Source: an uncultured Porphyromonadaceae bacterium (lineage in GTDB: Bacteria > Bacteroidota > Bacteroidia > Bacteroidales > Muribaculaceae). Taken from it: a DNA stretch of 29,053 bases. Shown here in pieces: positions 24,444-29,053 of the stretch. Numbering within the stretch: the first letter of the stretch is position 1; each line of letters starts with the position of its first letter. The position numbers were made by a program, and so were the translations under genes. The stretch spans positions 1 to 29,053 of the forward strand of contig CAJKRG010000038.1 of the NCBI GenBank assembly GCA_905202215.1. Direction: 5' to 3'. The notes under the pieces are model-generated. The model saw only the letters and a list, made by a program, of their open reading frames with translations. It did not search any database and was not told the origin of the DNA.

Positions 24444-24507
24444 ATGGTTTAAGGATAATTAGTTGTAATTTTCGGGCACGGGTGAGTGGCGGTTGCGGAA
24501 AAATCAC

Positions 24508-24515
24508 TAAATTTG
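24508..24515 (+). promoter_or_regulatory. -7 box upstream of endonuclease IV
   Basis: TAAATTTG matches TAnnTTTG 23 nt before the TTG start of the endonuclease IV gene, predicting a leader of about 15 nt. Confidence 0.45.
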
Positions 24516-24537
24516 GAAAAATTTTCCCGTTTGTGAT

Positions 24538-25389
24538 TTGAAGTATCTTGGTGCACACATTGATCATCTGCCCGAAGTGGGCGAAATTCCGCTTAAGGCT
24601 AAGGCCATAGGTGCGTCTGCCTTTGCATTCTGCCCTGTGGATCCCAAGCTGTGGCGCTATCCTGCCTACCCTGAAGGCGAGATCGAGCGTTTCCGTGCGG
24701 CCTGTTCCGAAGGCGGTTTCTCGCCTGACAGCATACTGCCGCATGCATCGCTGCTGCTCAATCTGTGTTCGCCCGATGCACGCAAGCTCCGGCTCTCGCG
24801 CGACAGTCTCGTCGCCCAGATGGAGCGTGTGGCATCCCTCGGTCTCGACCGGCTCAATTTCCACCCCGGATCGCATATGCGGGAACTCGGCGAGGACGAA
24901 GCCCTCGATCTCGTGGCGGCTTCGATAAACTATGCCCTCGAGCGCACAGCCGGTGTAACTGCCGTGATCGAGAATATGGCCGGGCAGGGATCCAATCTCG
25001 GATATACCTTTGCCCAGCTCGCCCGTATCATCGACGGAGTGGACGATAAAAGCCGTGTGGGTGTATGTATCGACACGTGTCACGCCTTTGCCGCAGGCTA
25101 CGACATGAGTACCCCTGCGGCATACGAAGACACATGGCGTGAATTTGACGCCGCTGTCGGATTCGGATATCTGCGCGGCATGCATATCAACGACTCGCTC
25201 AAGCCGCTTGCCTCGCGTGTCGACCGCCATGCCCCTATTGCCCGCGGTGAACTCGGCTCCGATTTCTTCGGACTTCTGATGGCCGACACGCGCCTCGACG
25301 GCATACCTCTCATTCTCGAAACCCCCGATCCGTCGCTATGGAAGATGGAAATTGACTGGCTGCGCGCTGCCGCAAACCGGACAGTATGA
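24538..25389 (+). CDS. nfo: Endonuclease IV (AP endonuclease)
   Basis: A 283-aa DNA-repair enzyme that cleaves 5' of abasic sites. All nine zinc ligands fall at the E. coli positions: His69, His109, Glu145, Asp179, His182, His216, Asp229, His231 and Glu261, within L-P-H, N-F-H-P-G-S-H, V-I-E-N, C-I-D-T-C-H-A-F-A-A-G-Y-D, G-M-H-I-N-D, R-V-D-R-H and I-L-E-T. The start is TTG: it gives M-K-Y-L-G-A-H, the exact family N-terminus, and no ATG fits in frame. The loop after G-A-H reads I-D-H-L-P-E-V-G-E-I-P instead of the usual V-S-x-x-G-G, a local variation. Its stop is 61 bp before the next gene. Confidence 0.95.
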   Translation: MKYLGAHIDHLPEVGEIPLKAKAIGASAFAFCPVDPKLWRYPAYPEGEIERFRAACSEGGFSPDSILPHASLLLNLCSPDARKLRLSRDSLVAQMERVASLGLDRLNFHPGSHMRELGEDEALDLVAASINYALERTAGVTAVIENMAGQGSNLGYTFAQLARIIDGVDDKSRVGVCIDTCHAFAAGYDMSTPAAYEDTWREFDAAVGFGYLRGMHINDSLKPLASRVDRHAPIARGELGSDFFGLLMADTRLDGIPLILETPDPSLWKMEIDWLRAAANRTV

Positions 25390-25450
25390 CACAGAACTTA
25401 CTTACAGATTCAATAAATACTTACTTACTAACATTTTTATATCTTTATTC

Positions 25451-27073
25451 ATGAAAGACCAACGCGATTTGAGTTTCTGGAAGCTTTGGAACCTCAGTTT
25501 CGGCTTTTTCGGCGTCCAGATAGCCTATGCGCTGCAAAGCTCGCAGGTCAGCCGTATCTTCTCGACAATCGGCGCCGATCCCCACGATCTCAGTTATTTC
25601 TGGATTCTTCCTCCTCTTATGGGCCTCATCGTGCAGCCCATCGTCGGCTCTGCCAGCGACCGCACATGGAACCGCCTCGGCCGCCGTCTGCCTTATCTGC
25701 TCATAGGCGCCGTAGTGGCAATCATAGTGATGTGCCTCCTGCCTAACTCCGGCAGCCTCGGCCTTGCCATATCGCAGGCTATCATCTTCGGTCTGGTAAT
25801 GCTCATGCTCCTCGACACATCGATCAACATGGCCATGCAGCCTTTCAAAATGCTCGTCGGCGACATGGTCAACGAACGTCAGAAAGGTCTCGCTTACTCC
25901 ATACAGTCCTTCCTCTGCAACGCCGGATCTGTCGTGGGCTATGTGGCGCCCTTCGTGCTCGCATGGTTCCTGAGCAATACGGCTCCCGCGGGCGAGGTGC
26001 CCCCTACTGTCACATGGGCATTCTATCTCGGCGCGTTCATACTCCTTCTCTGTGTCATCTATACTTTTGCCAAGGTCAAGGAAATGCCGCCTGCCGAGTA
26101 TGCCGCTTTCCATGGCATTGACGTGGCCAAAGAGGATAAAGGCCCGAAAGAAAACATGTTCCGTCTCCTCGTTAAAGCTCCCAAAGTATTCTGGACCGTC
26201 GGTCTGGTGCAGTTCTTCTGCTGGGCCGCATTCCTATATATGTGGACATATTCGACCGACGCCGTGGCCTTGCAGGCTTTCGATGCACCTTCGGTACAGG
26301 AGGTGACAGGCGTCACTATCGACGGCAAGTCGTATGACGACAAATATTTCTTCGCCGGCAAGCAGCCCGTCATCGAGAACGGCGCGCTCACACTCACACC
26401 CGACGGCGAGGCTACCGTTCTCTCGCTTCTTGAGCCGGGTACGGCCTTGACTATGGCACATATTGCCAAACTCGACGACAACACCGGCGAGTATGTGCTC
26501 GAACAGACCTCCGAACTCCCCTCGGTCAGCGCTGTCAGCGAACTGACACTTAACTATAAGACCGTGCTCGATCCCTCGACAAAGGCATATCAGGACGCCG
26601 GCGACTGGAACGGCAACCTCTTCGCCATCCAGGCGATCGCCGCTGTACTGTGGGCCATCGTGCTTGCGGGCTTCCGTCGCCGCAAGCTTGCCTATTCGGT
26701 GAGCCTGCTCATCGGCGCCGCAGGTTTCATATCGGTCTATTTCATTCATAACCAGTATGTGCTCGGCGTAAGCTATGCGCTGATGGGCTGTGCCTGGGCC
26801 GCCATGCTTTCCATGCCATTCACCATACTTACCAATGCTCTCAGCGGAGGCAATATCGGCACGTATCTGGGTTTGTTCAACAGCACTATCACCATTCCTC
26901 AGATCGTGGCGGCCCTCTGTGGCGGTGCCATACTGCATTGCTTCCCCCCGGCCGCCAATGGCGCTCCGCTGACGGTAGGCATGCTTGTGGTGAGTGGTGT
27001 CCTGCTCCTCATCGGTTCTGTAGCCGTGTGGAACATCAAGGAAACCTTCGGCTCACAACATTCTAATAATTAA
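25451..27073 (+). CDS. MFS sugar permease, GPH/SUT (SLC45)-like
   Basis: A 540-aa inner-membrane transporter with about twelve hydrophobic helices. Signatures of the glycoside-pentoside-hexuronide/sucrose transporter group are present: G-F-F-G-V-Q-I-A-Y-A-L-Q near the start, W-I-L-P-P-L-M-G-L-I-V-Q-P-I-V-G, and D-R-T-W-N-R-L-G-R-R-L-P-Y. These proteins import mono- or disaccharides with protons; the sugar is not predictable. An unusually long hydrophilic segment, residues ~275-383, separates helices 7 and 8 and should face the periplasm. The frame is open from 25352, but the ATG at 25451 gives a normal N-terminus and leaves the nfo end free. Confidence 0.82.
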   Translation: MKDQRDLSFWKLWNLSFGFFGVQIAYALQSSQVSRIFSTIGADPHDLSYFWILPPLMGLIVQPIVGSASDRTWNRLGRRLPYLLIGAVVAIIVMCLLPNSGSLGLAISQAIIFGLVMLMLLDTSINMAMQPFKMLVGDMVNERQKGLAYSIQSFLCNAGSVVGYVAPFVLAWFLSNTAPAGEVPPTVTWAFYLGAFILLLCVIYTFAKVKEMPPAEYAAFHGIDVAKEDKGPKENMFRLLVKAPKVFWTVGLVQFFCWAAFLYMWTYSTDAVALQAFDAPSVQEVTGVTIDGKSYDDKYFFAGKQPVIENGALTLTPDGEATVLSLLEPGTALTMAHIAKLDDNTGEYVLEQTSELPSVSAVSELTLNYKTVLDPSTKAYQDAGDWNGNLFAIQAIAAVLWAIVLAGFRRRKLAYSVSLLIGAAGFISVYFIHNQYVLGVSYALMGCAWAAMLSMPFTILTNALSGGNIGTYLGLFNSTITIPQIVAALCGGAILHCFPPAANGAPLTVGMLVVSGVLLLIGSVAVWNIKETFGSQHSNN

Positions 27074-27109
27074 GGATTATGAATTGCAAATTCTGTTGCA
27101 TTTTCTCTC

Positions 27110-27144
27110 CATAATTCATAATTCATCATCCATAATTCATAATT
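27110..27144. repeat. Tandem 7-bp repeat upstream of L-serine dehydratase
   Basis: Five 7-bp units: CATAATT at 27110, 27117, 27131 and 27138, with a divergent CATCATC at 27124. ATTATGAATT at 27076-27085 pairs with AATTCATAAT at 27113-27122, so the array can form a hairpin. It ends 6 bp before the sdaA start codon. Confidence 0.8.
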
Positions 27145-27150
27145 TAAAAG

Positions 27151-28350
27151 ATGGAGTCTCTACGCCAGCTGTATAAGATCGGACTCGGACCGAGCAGTTC
27201 GCACACCATGGGGCCGCGCAAGGCGGCCGAACTGTTTGTAGCGCGCACACGCGATCGTGTCGTGCGCTACGAAGTGACGCTCTACGGCGCCCTTGCCGCC
27301 ACCGGCCGCGGCCACCTTACCGACCAGGCCATTCTGGAAGTTCTCACGGCGGTCGCTCCGTCCGAAATTGTCTGGAAACCCGAAACCGTGCTTCCGTTCC
27401 ACACCAACGGCATGGTTTTCCGGGCTTTCGGATCAGATGGCGGCGAGTTCGACAGCTGGACGGTCTATTCTGTCGGCGGAGGCGACATTGTCGAGGAAGG
27501 ACAGCCGCGCAGCTCCGGCCCCGACATATATCCCCTTACCCGTATCACCGATATAATGAAATATTGCGAGGAAAACGGCACAAGCTACTGGGAGTATGTC
27601 GACGAATGCGAAGGATCCTCCATCTGGGATTATCTGGCCGAGGTGTGGAGTGTGATGAAAGCGGCTGTCGAACGCGGCATAGAGGCCGAAGGGGTGCTTC
27701 CCGGCGGTCTGGGTGTGCGTCGCAAGGCGGTGAGCTACTATGTTCATGCCGAGGGCTATAACAAGTCGCTTAAAAGCCGTGGCCTTGTCTACGCCTATGC
27801 CCTCGCGGTGTCCGAAGAAAACGCCGCCGGCGGCCGAATTGTCACGGCGCCTACCTGCGGCTCGTGTGGCGTTGTGCCTGCCGTGCTCTATCATCTTTAT
27901 ACTTCCAAAGGCTTCAGCGAGAAGCGTATCCTCCGCGCCCTTGCGACAGCCGGTCTTTTCGGCAATGTGGTGAAGCAGAACGCCTCTGTCTCAGGGGCCG
28001 AGGTCGGCTGCCAGGGAGAGGTCGGAGTGGCTTGCGCAATGGCTGCCGCCGCCGCCTCGCAGCTTTTCGGAGGCACCGTTGCCCAGATCGAATATTCCGC
28101 CGAGATGGGGCTTGAACATCACCTCGGTCTCACGTGCGACCCTGTGTGTGGTCTTGTGCAGATTCCGTGTATAGAGCGCAACGCCTATGCAGCCGCCCGT
28201 GCTCTCGACGCCAATCTATATGCGGCTTTTTCCGACGGCAAACACCGTGTGACATTCGACCGTATTGTGGAAGTCATGAAGCAGACCGGTCACGACATAC
28301 CGTCACTCTACAAGGAAACCGCCCTCGGCGGACTTGCAGTAATTAAATAG
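27151..28350 (+). CDS. sdaA: L-serine ammonia-lyase (iron-sulfur L-serine dehydratase)
   Basis: A 399-aa single-chain enzyme converting L-serine to pyruvate and ammonia with a [4Fe-4S] cluster. The N-terminal beta domain starts with G-L-G-P-S-S-S-H-T-M-G-P. Cluster ligands Cys287 (G-C-Q-G-E-V-G), Cys329 (T-C-D-P-V) and Cys340 (Q-I-P-C) have the 42- and 11-residue spacings I recall for Legionella SdaA Cys343/385/396. A-P-T-C-G-S-C-G (233-240) replaces the usual A-P-T-N-G-A-x-G, adding two cysteines, Cys236 and Cys239. At about 400 residues it is somewhat shorter than E. coli SdaA (~455). The gene is bracketed by 7-bp repeats on both sides. Confidence 0.93.
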   Translation: MESLRQLYKIGLGPSSSHTMGPRKAAELFVARTRDRVVRYEVTLYGALAATGRGHLTDQAILEVLTAVAPSEIVWKPETVLPFHTNGMVFRAFGSDGGEFDSWTVYSVGGGDIVEEGQPRSSGPDIYPLTRITDIMKYCEENGTSYWEYVDECEGSSIWDYLAEVWSVMKAAVERGIEAEGVLPGGLGVRRKAVSYYVHAEGYNKSLKSRGLVYAYALAVSEENAAGGRIVTAPTCGSCGVVPAVLYHLYTSKGFSEKRILRALATAGLFGNVVKQNASVSGAEVGCQGEVGVACAMAAAAASQLFGGTVAQIEYSAEMGLEHHLGLTCDPVCGLVQIPCIERNAYAAARALDANLYAAFSDGKHRVTFDRIVEVMKQTGHDIPSLYKETALGGLAVIK

Positions 28351-28355
28351 TTACA

Positions 28356-28424
28356 AGTTAGAAGTTAGGAGTTAGAAGTTTGGCATCAACGCAACTCCTA
28401 ACTTCTAACTCCTAACTTCTAATT
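28356..28424. repeat. Inverted arrays of 7-bp units between convergent genes
   Basis: 28356-28380 is AGTTAGA, AGTTAGG, AGTTAGA, AGTT. 28393-28420 is four units alternating AACTCCT and AACTTCT. Positions 28400-28424 are the reverse complement of 28356-28380 at 24 of 25 bases, forming a 25-bp stem with a 19-base loop. It probably acts as the bidirectional terminator for sdaA and the gene at 28429. Confidence 0.85.
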
Positions 28425-28428
28425 TTAA

Positions 28429-28938
28429 CTAACGCACGGTTCTCCATCCGAGGAAGCCGGTACGGACTGTAAGGTCGATTTTCGAGCCCGAGCGTATGTG
28501 GTTGTAGCGCTCAATGCTGACCGTCTGTTCCATCTGTGTGCTGTCGGGCAGCTGAATGCAGATGTAATAGTCGGTCACCTTGCGCAGGCGTCGTCCGCGC
28601 CGTCCGCTGCTCTGGGTGCGTTCTTTCGTGTATTTCTGAACTACAATTCCGTCTTCGTGGTGCTCGTTGGTGCCGGGCAGAAATTGGTTCAGAGCCATTA
28701 TGCCGGTGAATGCTATGATACCCGTGGCGGCAAGGTGGACAATATATGTCGCTACACCGGTTTCGAGACCTTTGCCGCGGCGTATGATCACGGTGACCGG
28801 TATCGTTACGGCGGCTATGAATGCCGCAGCGCTTGCCGGTATCCACCAGGCTACTATGGTATGCTGAAGCAGTACTAAGCCGAACACCAGCACAAGCAGC
28901 AGGAGAAAAACTGTAAGGCCGAGCAGAAAGTTTCTCAT
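28429..28938 (-). CDS. Small membrane protein of unknown function
   Basis: A 169-aa protein with three hydrophobic segments: about residues 5-25, 30-52 and 65-85. A Glu/His/Arg-rich stretch (~90-120) follows, including H-H-E-D-G and R-G-R-R-L-R-K, then a C-terminal soluble beta-rich part with D-Y-Y-I-C-I-Q-L and S-I-E-R-Y-N-H-I-R-S-G-S-K-I-D-L-T-V-R. No known domain is recognised. It is convergent with sdaA, and its start lies about 60 bp from the right-edge inverted repeat. Confidence 0.65.
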   Translation of the reverse strand: MRNFLLGLTVFLLLLVLVFGLVLLQHTIVAWWIPASAAAFIAAVTIPVTVIIRRGKGLETGVATYIVHLAATGIIAFTGIMALNQFLPGTNEHHEDGIVVQKYTKERTQSSGRRGRRLRKVTDYYICIQLPDSTQMEQTVSIERYNHIRSGSKIDLTVRTGFLGWRTVR

Positions 28939-28980
28939 AATCCGGAAGAAAGGGCACGCAATCCGCGCACCCTCTAATTA

Positions 28981-29053
28981 GATGTTATTAAACAACCTCT
29001 TAGAGGGTGTTTCATAATATCTGTTAAATCACAGGTTGGTGTATTTTTGCTTA
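28981..29053. repeat. Right arm of window-end inverted repeat with facing palindrome
   Basis: 29000-29053 is the reverse complement of 188-241 (50 of 54). Beside it, 28981-29000 matches the reverse complement of 29002-29021 at 17 of 20 positions, so two related ends face each other. A second short pair, CACCCTCTAA (28968-28977) and TTAGAGGGTG (29000-29009), encloses this junction. The match runs to the last base, so the repeat probably continues outside the window. Confidence 0.65.

Noticed and set aside
27110..28424. CRISPR array
   Set aside because: The repeats are 7-bp tandem units without spacers of regular length.

Overview
The window looks like Bacteroidales, most probably a gut Muribaculaceae-type genome. 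This is inferred from gene content and promoters, not from a marker gene. Supporting signs are -7 boxes of the form TAnnTTTG (three with a TTTG/TTG -33 box 19-20 nt upstream), the RprX/RprY two-component pair, fimbrillin-type lipoproteins, a small lipoprotein-rich surface repertoire, GC-rich third codon positions, and hairpin-rich intergenic repeats. No tRNA or rRNA gene was recognised.

Layout. 1-506: window edge with stem-loops, one arm of a ~54-bp inverted repeat also found at the far right edge, and a compact candidate small RNA with its own promoter and terminator. 507-5.8 kb: divergent AI-2E-family permease and MFS transporter, a helical repeat lipoprotein, a DJ-1/PfpI protein and ApbE. 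5.8-8.1 kb: an OmpR-type regulator overlapping its histidine kinase. 8.1-10.9 kb: a GH43 glycosidase (opposite strand), a LolA/thioredoxin-like secreted protein and thiol peroxidase Tpx. 10.95-18.15 kb: an accessory surface module bounded by two direct copies of a hairpin-rich intergenic repeat (199 of 201 bases identical in the core). Between them lie a candidate ~330-nt structured RNA, a small protein, and two large surface lipoproteins. One of these appears to fuse a fimbrillin-like half to a PI-PLC-like barrel. 18.15-22.05 kb: rprX-rprY and nhaA. 22.2-24.3 kb: a lipoprotein translationally coupled to a PagL-like outer-membrane barrel. 24.5-28.9 kb: endonuclease IV, a GPH/SUT-type sugar permease, iron-sulfur L-serine dehydratase and a small membrane protein, with arrays of 7-bp units on both sides of the dehydratase gene.

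How the parts fit. Most of the window is envelope and housekeeping function: ion and solute transport, oxidative and carbonyl stress (Tpx, DJ-1), two sensory systems, DNA repair and serine catabolism. The most unusual part is the 11.5-17.7 kb module: new-looking RNA, small ORF, a fusion surface protein and a fimbrillin/FISUMP-like protein held between recombination-capable direct repeats. That arrangement is what I would examine first.
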